Notes under the pieces: generated by a model
What the model saw: the letters and a program-made list of their open reading frames with translations, nothing else
What the model was told of the DNA's origin: nothing
The model's database searches: none
Source: Rhodospirillaceae bacterium
Lineage (GTDB): Bacteria; Pseudomonadota; Alphaproteobacteria; MPNO01; UBA2964
Length of the DNA: 23,293 nucleotides
Assembly: GCA_018660305.1 (NCBI GenBank)
Contig: JABJKO010000067.1
Span: 1-23,293, forward strand
Direction of reading: 5' to 3'
Position numbers and translations under genes: made by a program
Part shown: positions 15,132 through 23,268 of the stretch, piece after piece
Position numbering within the stretch: position 1 is the stretch's first letter
Layout of the letters: each line of letters starts with the position of its first letter

Positions 15132-15216
15132 ACCAAACAGTAATTGCCGGTCCTCGATATACAACCCCTTTGGCCCGCGCTAACCTCCCGGAACTCTCGG
15201 CAGTCAGGGTCGGCGT

Positions 15217-16464
15217 ATGTTTCCGTTATCCCACATGATGAAATCCTTCGTGCGCGTCGGCACGTTGAAGGTGATCGATGTCGGCGGCAGGGAGCATGTG
15301 TTCGCCGGCGCGCCCGGGCTCAGCGTCACCATGCGGCTGCACGACAAATCGCTGTATCGCAAGCTGGTCTCCAATCCCGAGCTGAGCGCCGGCGAGGCCT
15401 ATATGGATGGCCGCATGACGTTCGAGGACTCGAGCCTGCGGGATTTCCTCACGCTCATCTCCATCAACCGCATATCGTTGGGGTCGTACCCGGTCCAGAA
15501 AGTGCTCCGCGCCATTTCCCGTCAGCTAAAACGCTTTCAGCAGGCCAATCCAGTGGGCAAGGCACAGCAGAATGTGGCGCATCATTACGATCTGGGGAAC
15601 GATTTCTACCGGCTGTTTCTCGACGAGGGCATGCAGTATTCCTGCGCCTATTTCCAGAACTCGGACGACACGCTGGAACAGGCGCAACGCAACAAGCTGC
15701 GGCTGCTTGCCGCCAAGCTGCAGCTTACGCCGGGGCTGCGCATTCTCGATATCGGCTGCGGCTGGGGCGAACTGGCGCTGTATCTGGCGTCCATGAGTGA
15801 TGTGGAGGTGGTCGGTGTCACCCTGTCAAAGGAACAGCACGCCATCGCCACCCGGCGTGCCGAGAGCGCCGGCATGGCCGACCGGGTGCGGTTCGAGCTC
15901 AAGGATTACCGCGCGGTCGAAGGGCGCTTCGACCGCATCGTCTCGGTGGGCATGTTCGAGCATGTGGGCGTGCATCACTACGGCGAGTTCTTCGGCAAGA
16001 TCAACGCGCTTATGGATGACGACGGGATCGCGCTGATCCATTCCATCGGCCATATGAGCCCGCCCGGTACCGCCAGCCCGTGGATGCGGAAATATATATT
16101 CCCTGGCGCCTATTCACCGGCGCTTTCCGAGGTCTTCCATGTGGTGGAACAGAACAGCCTGTGGGTCACCGATCTGGAATTTCTGCGGCTTCACTATGCC
16201 GAAACCCTGGCCCATTGGGTCAAACGCTTCGAGGCCAACCGCGCCGAGATCGAGGCCTTGTATGACGAGAAATTCGCCCGCATGTGGGAGTTTTATCTGG
16301 TCAGCGCCGAGATGATGTTCCGCACCGGCAGTCAGCTTGTCTTTCATATGCAGCTGGCCCGTAAACGGGACGCCGCCCCCATCGTGCGCGATTACATCAC
16401 CGACATTCAGCGGGACTACAAACAACAGGAAACCGAAACGCCGCTGGTGGTGCCGCCGGTCTAG
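15217..16464 (+). CDS. cfa: Cyclopropane-fatty-acyl-phospholipid synthase family SAM enzyme
   Basis: The 415-residue protein matches the Cfa/CmaA family, which transfers a methylene from SAM onto the double bond of unsaturated phospholipid acyl chains at the inner membrane. The N-terminal lipid-binding domain (about 10-110) is followed by HYDLGNDFY (123-131), YSCAYF (141-146), SAM motif LDIGCGWGE (177-185), MFEHVG (246-251), HSIG (275-278) and RLHYAETL. Cys143, Glu248, His275 and the Tyr of RLHYAETL occupy the bicarbonate/active-site positions known from E. coli Cfa, so activity is expected. Cfa-like methyltransferases making methyl-branched or furan acyl chains share most motifs, so the product is not certain. 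The RBS is weak. A di-iron protein gene follows after 75 bases. Confidence 0.9.
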   Translation: MFPLSHMMKSFVRVGTLKVIDVGGREHVFAGAPGLSVTMRLHDKSLYRKLVSNPELSAGEAYMDGRMTFEDSSLRDFLTLISINRISLGSYPVQKVLRAISRQLKRFQQANPVGKAQQNVAHHYDLGNDFYRLFLDEGMQYSCAYFQNSDDTLEQAQRNKLRLLAAKLQLTPGLRILDIGCGWGELALYLASMSDVEVVGVTLSKEQHAIATRRAESAGMADRVRFELKDYRAVEGRFDRIVSVGMFEHVGVHHYGEFFGKINALMDDDGIALIHSIGHMSPPGTASPWMRKYIFPGAYSPALSEVFHVVEQNSLWVTDLEFLRLHYAETLAHWVKRFEANRAEIEALYDEKFARMWEFYLVSAEMMFRTGSQLVFHMQLARKRDAAPIVRDYITDIQRDYKQQETETPLVVPPV

Positions 16465-16539
16465 CCCAGGGTCATCTTTTTCGTCGATATACAATGATTT
16501 CCGCCTGCGTTACGCTTCCTGCGAACAGGGAGGAAACAA

Positions 16540-17334
16540 ATGGCAGCCAATCAACACATCAGGGACGTGGTGGATGTGGCCACGCCGCTTTTTGCCGGCG
16601 AGGCCGAGGTCGTCCGGACTTATTTCGACTGGTCGGGACGCACCGCGGAGACCGACCGCAAATGGATCGGTCATCAATGTTTCAAGGAATTCTACGGCTC
16701 GGGCTATGGTGAGCCGGAACACGGCATCATCGTCGAATGGGGCCAGTGGATGATCGACCGGCGGCCCGAACTGGACAAGGGCATGGATCGCCACGAGATG
16801 CTGGAACTGGTGGAGGGCATTTATGCCGAGTATCACCATTATTGCCTGTTCGCCGATATCTACGACAATCTCGGCGCATCCGGCGAGGCCAAGCTGACCC
16901 CCAACATGCTCAGCAACTGGCCGGAAGGAAAGACACTGGATGATTACCGGCTCGATCTGCGCCAAACCCATGGCGATCTCGGCCAGGCGGCGATGGATTT
17001 TACCGAGGGTGGCTATTGCACGCTCTATTCCGAAGGCACCAAGCTGAAGGGGCGGGGCGGCATCGACGACCAGATAGCGGCAGCCTGCCAAAGGGTCTAT
17101 GACGACGAGGTCGGCCACATGCTGAAAGGCGTCACGGCGCTGGGCAGCTATGAGCTCGACGAGGAAGGCTGGAATATGGTCAAGGAACGGGTCATCGGAC
17201 AGCTTCAGCGCCGCATCGTCATGCGCAACGGCCAGTTCAGCTTCCCCCTGTCGCAGGAACGCATCGACGCGATATATGCCGGTGACATCGAACCCATCGA
17301 TTTTGATTATTCGATTATGGAGAAGGCGGCGTAA
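16540..17334 (+). CDS. Predicted ferritin-like di-iron protein, unknown function
   Basis: A strong RBS (GGGAGGAAA) precedes the ATG of this 264-residue, mostly helical, soluble protein. It has two ExxH pairs of a four-helix di-iron site: Glu97-Tyr-His-His100 in LVEGIYAEYHHY, and Glu190-Val-Gly-His193 in DDEVGHM. Glu156 (FTEGGYC) is a likely additional ligand, and Glu92 lies one turn before the first pair. This order fits ferritin-like carboxylate-bridged di-iron enzymes such as oxygenases and oxidases. I do not recognise the specific family. It follows the cyclopropane synthase gene by 75 bases on the same strand and may act on the same lipids or substrate, which is inference. It converges with the EmrB-like gene only six bases away. 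Confidence 0.75.
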   Translation: MAANQHIRDVVDVATPLFAGEAEVVRTYFDWSGRTAETDRKWIGHQCFKEFYGSGYGEPEHGIIVEWGQWMIDRRPELDKGMDRHEMLELVEGIYAEYHHYCLFADIYDNLGASGEAKLTPNMLSNWPEGKTLDDYRLDLRQTHGDLGQAAMDFTEGGYCTLYSEGTKLKGRGGIDDQIAAACQRVYDDEVGHMLKGVTALGSYELDEEGWNMVKERVIGQLQRRIVMRNGQFSFPLSQERIDAIYAGDIEPIDFDYSIMEKAA

Positions 17335-17340
17335 GCGGCT

Positions 17341-18888
17341 TTAGTTCTTGGGTTTCCGTAGCAGGATCGACGGCAGGGTCGCCGCCAGGAATACCAGTGA
17401 GACGATGAAGAACCCGTCGCGGAAGGCGATCATCAGCGCCTGATCGTAGATGGCTTCTCCCAGATAGTGATTGGCTGCCGATTGCTGCAGGCCTTCCGGC
17501 GTGCCGGCCTGGGACAGATAGTTTTTCATGGTGCGCAGGAAGTCACCGGTCGCTTCATTGCCGGCGGTCTGGGTAGAGATATAGGCCTCGGCATAGGTGG
17601 CCGAGCGGGATTCCACGGTGGTTGCCAGCAGAGTGATCCCGAACGCCGCACCGAGCTGCCTGAAATAGCTGTTCAGCCCGGCGCCCTGGCTCACCAGATG
17701 GGCGGGCAGCACCCGCATGCCGCCGGCGGTCAGGGCGGGAAACACGAATCCCAGACCGACACGGCCGAAAATGAGCCACCAGGCGAACAGCCAGAACGGC
17801 GTCTGCAGACCCGCGCTCGACATCCAGTAGGCGGAGATGGAAGTCATTGATAGCCCGATGGCGATAGGCCAGACCGGGGTGATGTGATCGCTGAGGCGGC
17901 CGGCGATGGGAAACACCATGGCGAGCAGAAGCCCGGACGGCATCAATAGAAGTCCGGATTTGGTCGCCGTGTAGTCCTGCACCAGCTGCACGAACAGCGG
18001 CACCAGATACCACAATCCAAAATTTCCCACGCCCCAGACAAAGGAAATCACGATGGACGCCGTAAAGGGGATATAGCCGAAGATCCGGAGATTGAGCAGC
18101 GGCTCCTTGCAGTGCCATTCCCAGATGCAGAAACCGATCAGGGTGATGATGGCGGTGCTGAAATAGGTCAGGATGATGTTCGAGCCCCACCCGTCCCGTG
18201 ATCCGTTGGACAGTCCTGTCAGCAGCGAAAACAGGCAGATAAACATGAGAATCATGCCGGTCCAGTCGAAATCAACCCGCCTCGAATTTGCGTCCCGTCC
18301 CGGCATGAAGATCATCGCCATGATGACGGCGATGCCGCAGAACGGCAGGATCATCCAGAACACCGCGCGCCAGTTGAACATATCCACCAGAAAGCCACCG
18401 GCGGCCGGGCCCAGCGCCGGCGCCAGAACGATGCCAAAGCCGAAAAAACCCATGGCCCGGCCGCGCTGTTCGGGGGGAAATACCTCGTAGATGACCTGCA
18501 GGGCCAGCGGGTGAATAAGCCCGGCGCCGGCGCCCTGGAGAATACGGGCGGCGATGAGGGAATCGAATGTGGGGGCCAGCCCGCCCAGTACCGATCCCAC
18601 CGAAAATATTCCGATGGCAAGAAGGTAGGCGTTGCGTTTCCCGATGGCGCCCACCAGCCAGGAATTGAGCAGCATGGCCAGCGTCATGATGGCGAGGAAC
18701 CCGGACAGCAGCCACTGCGCCTTGTCCTGACCAATGCCATAGGTGCCCATGATCTGGGGAATGGCCACGTTGATGATGGTGCTGGAGAGGATCAGCGCGA
18801 TGTTGCCGATCATCGCGGTCAGTGTCAGAAGCCACCTGTAGCTCGGGCCGTAGCGCCCGGCCAGGGCGTCAGCGGTCGTCGATGCCAA
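17341..18888 (-). CDS. emrB: EmrB/QacA-type DHA2 MFS multidrug exporter
   Basis: The 515-residue inner-membrane protein has about 14 hydrophobic helices. Family landmarks are SSTIINVAIPQIM in TM1 (35-47), QWLLSGFLAIMTLAMLL (59-74), AARILQGAGAGLIHPL (113-128) and the antiporter motif C segment GIVLAPALGPAAGG (152-165). The acidic residue usual in the DxTIVNVALP motif of TM1 is replaced by Ser/Thr, as in a subset of the family. It works with the adjacent membrane-fusion protein and an outer-membrane TolC-type channel, which is not in this window. Its start overlaps the EmrA-like stop by 20 bases on the same strand, showing tight coupling. Substrates are likely hydrophobic compounds or uncouplers; specificity is unknown. 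Confidence 0.92.
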   Translation of the reverse strand: MASTTADALAGRYGPSYRWLLTLTAMIGNIALILSSTIINVAIPQIMGTYGIGQDKAQWLLSGFLAIMTLAMLLNSWLVGAIGKRNAYLLAIGIFSVGSVLGGLAPTFDSLIAARILQGAGAGLIHPLALQVIYEVFPPEQRGRAMGFFGFGIVLAPALGPAAGGFLVDMFNWRAVFWMILPFCGIAVIMAMIFMPGRDANSRRVDFDWTGMILMFICLFSLLTGLSNGSRDGWGSNIILTYFSTAIITLIGFCIWEWHCKEPLLNLRIFGYIPFTASIVISFVWGVGNFGLWYLVPLFVQLVQDYTATKSGLLLMPSGLLLAMVFPIAGRLSDHITPVWPIAIGLSMTSISAYWMSSAGLQTPFWLFAWWLIFGRVGLGFVFPALTAGGMRVLPAHLVSQGAGLNSYFRQLGAAFGITLLATTVESRSATYAEAYISTQTAGNEATGDFLRTMKNYLSQAGTPEGLQQSAANHYLGEAIYDQALMIAFRDGFFIVSLVFLAATLPSILLRKPKN

Positions 18889-20089
18889 TATCCACCTCGA
18901 CCATCATGCCGGGCCGCAGCTGCGCGCTCTTTTTCTTCAGCGCAATGCGGATGTTGAGCCGCTGGGCAATCTTGGTGAAGTTGCCGCTGGGGTTGGGCGT
19001 GGGGAGCAGGGCGAACTCGCTGGTGGCCGCGTTGCCGATGCGGGTGATTTCGCCTTCGAAGATTGTGTCCGGATAGGCATCCACCGTGACCGATGCCGCC
19101 GATCCTACCTTCACATGGCGGATATCGGTTTCCCGCACATTGGCGGACACCCAGATCTTCTTCGGGTCATGGATCATGAGAAGGCGCTGGCCGGCGGAGA
19201 CATATTCACCGGGATTTACGAAGCTCTTATCGACCACGCCGCTGATGGGACTCTGGATGAGGCGGTCGCGCAGATCGAGATTCTGCCGGTCCCTCTGCGC
19301 CTGGATTTCGGCTTTCTGATGGATCAGGGCTGCCACCTGCCGGTCCAGTACCAGCAGTTTTTCCCGATCCGCGCTGGCCTCTATCAGCGATGCGTTGGCG
19401 GCAGCGACTTCGGCGCGGGCCTGCGCGTAGGCCTGTTCGGAGACGCGATAGGCCGATCTTTTTTCCTCCCAGCGCTGACGGGATACGACCTTGCGGGCGA
19501 GGAGCTTTTTGGTGCGCGCAAAATCCGTTCGGGTAAGGTCGAGATCCGATTTACGCCCCGCCAAGGCAGCCTGCGCGGCCTGCACCTGGGATTTGCGCAT
19601 GTCGTACTGGCTGCTGGTCTGGCGATCGACCATCGCCTTTTCGGCGACGAGCCGGGCACGTTCCGCGTCGATGGCCGAGAGACGGGCTTCCAGTTCGGTT
19701 AGCCGCAGATTGGCATCGCGGTCATCGATGGAAAGCAGGACCTGACCCGACCGGACTGTTTCGCCTTCGGAAACACTTATCTTGGTGACCCAGCCCGATA
19801 CCCGGCTGCTGACCGAAATGACGTCGGCGGTGATCCTTGCGTCATCCACATAGACGTGGGTGAAGCGGTCGTAGACCCAGTTGCCTAAAAAATACAGGCC
19901 GGCTATGGCAGCGATACCCAGTGCAAGATTACGCGTACCACGCCCGAACTGCCGCCATCCGGACCGCTTGGTCTGGTACGCCACTGTCTCCATGGGGCCG
20001 GGGTTGCTGGTATCCACGCTTGTCTCCACATGGCGCCTAGCTTCTACAAACGCCACTTCGCACATTTGAATTTTGTCGAGTTTTACCAT
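18869..20089 (-). CDS. emrA: HlyD/EmrA-family membrane fusion protein
   Basis: The 406-residue periplasmic adaptor has a cytoplasmic N-terminus, one TM helix (about 53-72), a lipoyl/biotinyl half-motif (about 88-125), a long alpha-hairpin coiled coil (about 126-290), the second lipoyl half, and a beta-barrel domain ending with LRPGMMVEVDI. It bridges the EmrB-like pump to an outer-membrane channel. The ATG at 20089 has no clear RBS; internal ATG codons at residues 9 and 33 are possible starts, since the TM helix begins only at residue 53. It is the first gene of the pump operon and divergent from a Rieske oxygenase alpha gene, separated by 83 bases. Confidence 0.9.
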   Translation of the reverse strand: MVKLDKIQMCEVAFVEARRHVETSVDTSNPGPMETVAYQTKRSGWRQFGRGTRNLALGIAAIAGLYFLGNWVYDRFTHVYVDDARITADVISVSSRVSGWVTKISVSEGETVRSGQVLLSIDDRDANLRLTELEARLSAIDAERARLVAEKAMVDRQTSSQYDMRKSQVQAAQAALAGRKSDLDLTRTDFARTKKLLARKVVSRQRWEEKRSAYRVSEQAYAQARAEVAAANASLIEASADREKLLVLDRQVAALIHQKAEIQAQRDRQNLDLRDRLIQSPISGVVDKSFVNPGEYVSAGQRLLMIHDPKKIWVSANVRETDIRHVKVGSAASVTVDAYPDTIFEGEITRIGNAATSEFALLPTPNPSGNFTKIAQRLNIRIALKKKSAQLRPGMMVEVDIGIDDR

Positions 20090-20144
20090 GGTACGCTTAA
20101 ATTAGTGCTGAGAACACGGCAAACGTTGCGGCAATATGCTCCTC

Positions 20145-20171
20145 TTGCGATTGCGGAAATTCGGTTATAGT
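20145..20171 (+). promoter_or_regulatory. Candidate promoter of the Rieske alpha/beta genes
   Basis: TTGCGA (20145-20150) and TATAGT (20166-20171) resemble -35 and -10 boxes, but the spacer is only 15 bases. If real, transcription would begin at or after the GTG at 20173, which would favour a downstream start such as the ATG at 20242. Confidence 0.25.
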
Positions 20172-20172
20172 C

Positions 20173-21483
20173 GTGCCGAATAACCAGAAGAGCGCGCTAG
20201 ATTTGACCCAGACGCCCTATATCATCGACGAACCGGAAAACATGAGTTTCCGGCTCAACCGGCGCACTCTCGCTGACCCGGCGGTGCTGGAAGCAGAGCG
20301 CAGCGCGATTTTCGACAAATCCTGGATCTATTGCGGTCACGAGTCTGAAATCCGCGAGCCCGGCGATTTCCAGTCCCGCAATGTAGGTGGCCGGCCGGTC
20401 ATCTTCGCACGGGACAGCAATGGCGGGATCCGGGTCTTTCTCAATGCCTGCATGCATCGGGGCGCACAGGTCTGCCGTGAACCGTGCGGCAACACACGGC
20501 GCTTCAACTGCTTCTATCACGGCTGGTCCTATGACCGGGATGGTAAGCTGGTGGGCGTGCCTGGCGAAGATTCCTATCCACCGGGATTCGACAAGGCGGA
20601 TTTCTCGCTTGCCGAGGCGCCGCGCGCGGAAGGCTATAAAGGCTTCTGGTTTATCAGCTTCAACCCGGACGTGGCGGTGCTCGACGACTATCTCGCCGGG
20701 GCCAAGGAATATATCAATCTGATCGTCGACCAGTCGCCGTCGGGCACCATGGAGGTGGTCGAGGGCACGCAGGAATACGACATCCGCGCCAACTGGAAGC
20801 TGCTGGTGGAGAACAGCTTCGATGATTATCACCTGCTGACCACCCACAAGACCTGGCTCGACTATATGAAAGACTCAGGCGTCAATGTGGAGCCGCCTGC
20901 GGGGCAGGGACTGTTGCTGCCGTCCAGGGGTATCGGCAAGGGGCTCGGCAACGGTCACGCGGTGATCGACAACATCAATTTTCGGGGCCGCCCGGTGGCG
21001 CGCTGGATTTCCATCTATGGCGAGGACGCCAAGGGGGAAATCAACGATATTCGCGCCGAGCTGGTGGAGCGTCTCGGCGAAAAACGCGCCGCACGGGTCG
21101 CCGATACCAACCGCAATCTGGTGATCTTCCCAAATCTAGTGATCAATGATGGCTCGTCCATCACCATCCGGGCATTCTGGCCGGAGGAAGTCGACCGCAT
21201 GCGGGTGACGGCCTGGGCGCTGGGCCCGGCGGAGGAATCGGAAAATGCCCGGGCACGGCGGCTGGACAGTTTCCTGACGTTCTATGGTCCCGGCGGCTTC
21301 GCCACACCCGATGACGTGGAGGCGCTGGAATCGGTGCAGGCCGGGCTTGCCACCTGGCGCGAGACCGAATGGTCGGTGATGTCGCGGGGCATGAACAAAA
21401 CCGGCGATCAGCTTAATACCGACGAGGAACATCTGCGGGCCTTCTGGCGGCGCTGGAATGAACTGATGATTGCGGATTCATGA
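20173..21483 (+). CDS. Rieske aromatic-ring-hydroxylating oxygenase, alpha subunit
   Basis: The 436-residue catalytic subunit has the Rieske ligands Cys93, His95, Cys113 and His116 (CMH...CFYH) and the iron site ENSFDDYHLLTTH, with Asp217, His220 and His225. A late acidic pair (PDDVEALE) fits the third ligand region. Hydroxylating dioxygenases of this alpha/beta type insert O2 into aromatic rings or aromatic acids. The GTG at 20173 lacks an RBS. The ATG at 20242 (residue 24, MSFRLNRR) is an alternative that still keeps the whole Rieske domain. The beta subunit gene overlaps by four bases. No ferredoxin or reductase gene is in the window, so electron delivery must come from elsewhere. Confidence 0.92.
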   Translation: MPNNQKSALDLTQTPYIIDEPENMSFRLNRRTLADPAVLEAERSAIFDKSWIYCGHESEIREPGDFQSRNVGGRPVIFARDSNGGIRVFLNACMHRGAQVCREPCGNTRRFNCFYHGWSYDRDGKLVGVPGEDSYPPGFDKADFSLAEAPRAEGYKGFWFISFNPDVAVLDDYLAGAKEYINLIVDQSPSGTMEVVEGTQEYDIRANWKLLVENSFDDYHLLTTHKTWLDYMKDSGVNVEPPAGQGLLLPSRGIGKGLGNGHAVIDNINFRGRPVARWISIYGEDAKGEINDIRAELVERLGEKRAARVADTNRNLVIFPNLVINDGSSITIRAFWPEEVDRMRVTAWALGPAEESENARARRLDSFLTFYGPGGFATPDDVEALESVQAGLATWRETEWSVMSRGMNKTGDQLNTDEEHLRAFWRRWNELMIADS

Positions 21484-21971
21484 CAGGAAACACGCTTACC
21501 CGTGCACAGGTGGAGGATTTCCTATTCCACGAGGCGGCGCTGCTCGATGACTGGCGGCTCGATGAGTGGCTGGATCTTCTGACCGAAGATGCGGCTTATT
21601 ACGTGCCGTCAAACGATGCGCCGGCGAGCAATCATCGCAATGCTCTTTTCATGGTCGCCGATGATGCCAACCGCATCCGCGCCCGGGTCAAGCGCCTGAA
21701 AGACACCCAGGCCCATGCCGAGTTTCCCCATAGCCGCACGCGGCGCATGATCAGCAATGTCCGCATCACCGGGATTGATGGTGATACAATGACCGTCGAG
21801 GCAAACTTTGTCGTCCACCGTTTCCGCCGCGGCGCACCGGAACGAAAATTCGTCGGCAAGTACCTGTACATTCTGGCAATTTCGGGAGAGACCCTGAAGA
21901 TCTCCGAACGCCGCGCCATCCTCGATTCAACCGAGCTTGGCGCCATGGGCGCGGTGAGTTTTATTCTGTAG
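21480..21971 (+). CDS. Ring-hydroxylating oxygenase, beta subunit
   Basis: The 163-residue protein has the NTF2/SnoaL-like fold of beta subunits: an N-terminal helix (VEDFLFHEAALLDDWRLDEWLDLL), then YYVPSN (about 41-46), RTRRMISNVRI, and a C-terminal SERRAILDS. It has a structural role, forming the alpha3beta3 mushroom with the preceding subunit. Its ATG overlaps the alpha stop in an ATGA arrangement, so the two are translationally coupled and expressed together. Confidence 0.9.
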   Translation: MTGNTLTRAQVEDFLFHEAALLDDWRLDEWLDLLTEDAAYYVPSNDAPASNHRNALFMVADDANRIRARVKRLKDTQAHAEFPHSRTRRMISNVRITGIDGDTMTVEANFVVHRFRRGAPERKFVGKYLYILAISGETLKISERRAILDSTELGAMGAVSFIL

Positions 21972-22040
21972 GCAGTTGAAATAGAGGCGGCGCCGACAAT
22001 GTTTGCATTTGTACAGCCGCCGTTATCGGGACAACCGGAC

Positions 22041-23180
22041 ATGCGTCAATTTTTCTCTGCGCGTTTTCCCGTTTTATGGATCGGTCTCATTTTTGCCTGC
22101 ATCTCCGTAAGCGTTTCCGCGCAAACCATCCGTTCCGACAAGCATAATTTCCGTGTCGTCCGACTGGCGACCGGTCTGGAACATCCATGGAGCATGGCTT
22201 TCCTGCCGGGAGGCGGCATTCTGGTGACGGAGCGTGCCGGCCGTCTGCGTCTGTTCAGGGATGGCAAGCTGGCGGCTGAACCGGTTCGTGGCGTGCCGCG
22301 CGTCGTCGATAGCGGTCAGGGCGGCCTGTTCGACGTGGTTTTGCATCCCAGCTTTTCCCGGAACCGGTTTATTTATCTGTCCTACGCCGCGCGCGGCCAG
22401 GGCGGGGTACATACGCGAGTGACGCGATACAGGTACATTGCTGTCCGTCATGAAATCGTCGATGGCCGGACGATCTTCGACGCAACGCCCAAATCCTTCG
22501 GCGGCCGTCATTTCGGCGGCCGCATGGCGTTTGATGAAGCAGGTCATCTTTACATCAGCGTCGGCGAACGGGGCACGAAACCGCGTGCCCAGGATTTGTC
22601 CGACCATTCGGGGTCGGTCATCCGGCTGAATGACGACGGCAGCGTACCAAAGGACAATCCTTTTGTAGGCCGCCGCGGGAAGAAGCCGGAAATTTTCTCC
22701 TATGGCCACCGCAACCCGCAGGGCATGGCGCGCCATCCGCGCAGCGGCGCGATCTGGACCCATGAGCATGGTGCCCAGGGTGGCGATGAGATCAATATCA
22801 TCCGCAAGGGACGCAATTACGGCTGGCCGGTGATCACCCATGGCATCGATTATGACGATTCAAAAATCGGTATCGGCAAGTCCGCACCGGGCATGGAGCA
22901 GCCGCTCTATTTCTGGGTGCCGTCCATCGCACCCTCTGGCATGGCGTTCTATACCGGTGACAAATTTCCCAACTGGCGCAACAGCCTGTTTGTCGGCGCC
23001 CTGCGCGGCCAGCTTCTTGCGCGCATGGAACTGGATGGTGACCGGGTGGTGAGGGAAGAACGCCTGCTCGTAGACAGGCTGGGCCGCATCCGGGACGTGC
23101 GCTCCGGCCCCGACGGATTTCTCTATCTGACCACCGACGACGACGACGGCAGTCTGGTCAGGCTCGAGCCGGTGAAGTGA
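22041..23180 (+). CDS. Secreted PQQ-dependent sugar dehydrogenase-like protein (YliI/aldose sugar dehydrogenase family)
   Basis: The 379-residue version from the ATG at 22041 begins directly with a signal peptide (hydrophobic core, VSVSA before Gln28). An upstream ATG at 21999 would add 14 residues and has only a GAGG-like site; either start is possible. The mature part is a six-bladed propeller of the soluble aldose-sugar dehydrogenase type: HPWSMAFLP near the start, GGRHFGG (154-160), YGHRNPQGM (221-229), HEHGAQGGDEIN (241-252) and NYGWP (259-263). Relatives oxidise aldose sugars in the periplasm with PQQ and calcium, though some homologues bind no PQQ. It follows the Rieske beta gene by 69 bases and ends close to the window edge. 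Confidence 0.88.
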   Translation: MRQFFSARFPVLWIGLIFACISVSVSAQTIRSDKHNFRVVRLATGLEHPWSMAFLPGGGILVTERAGRLRLFRDGKLAAEPVRGVPRVVDSGQGGLFDVVLHPSFSRNRFIYLSYAARGQGGVHTRVTRYRYIAVRHEIVDGRTIFDATPKSFGGRHFGGRMAFDEAGHLYISVGERGTKPRAQDLSDHSGSVIRLNDDGSVPKDNPFVGRRGKKPEIFSYGHRNPQGMARHPRSGAIWTHEHGAQGGDEINIIRKGRNYGWPVITHGIDYDDSKIGIGKSAPGMEQPLYFWVPSIAPSGMAFYTGDKFPNWRNSLFVGALRGQLLARMELDGDRVVREERLLVDRLGRIRDVRSGPDGFLYLTTDDDDGSLVRLEPVK

Positions 23181-23200
23181 TTTCGGGCTGTCAATTTTCT

Positions 23201-23220
23201 CGTCATTGCCGGGCTTGACC
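23201..23220. repeat. Half of a palindromic intergenic repeat
   Basis: The bases GTCATTGCCGGGCTTGACC resemble the left arm of palindromic repeats common between alphaproteobacterial genes. The expected complementary arm is absent, and the sequence diverges directly after GACC. The comparison is from memory. Confidence 0.35.
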
Positions 23221-23268
23221 TACGACTGTCCGATTTTACCCCATCAAATTCTTTTTGCGCGCCGGACG

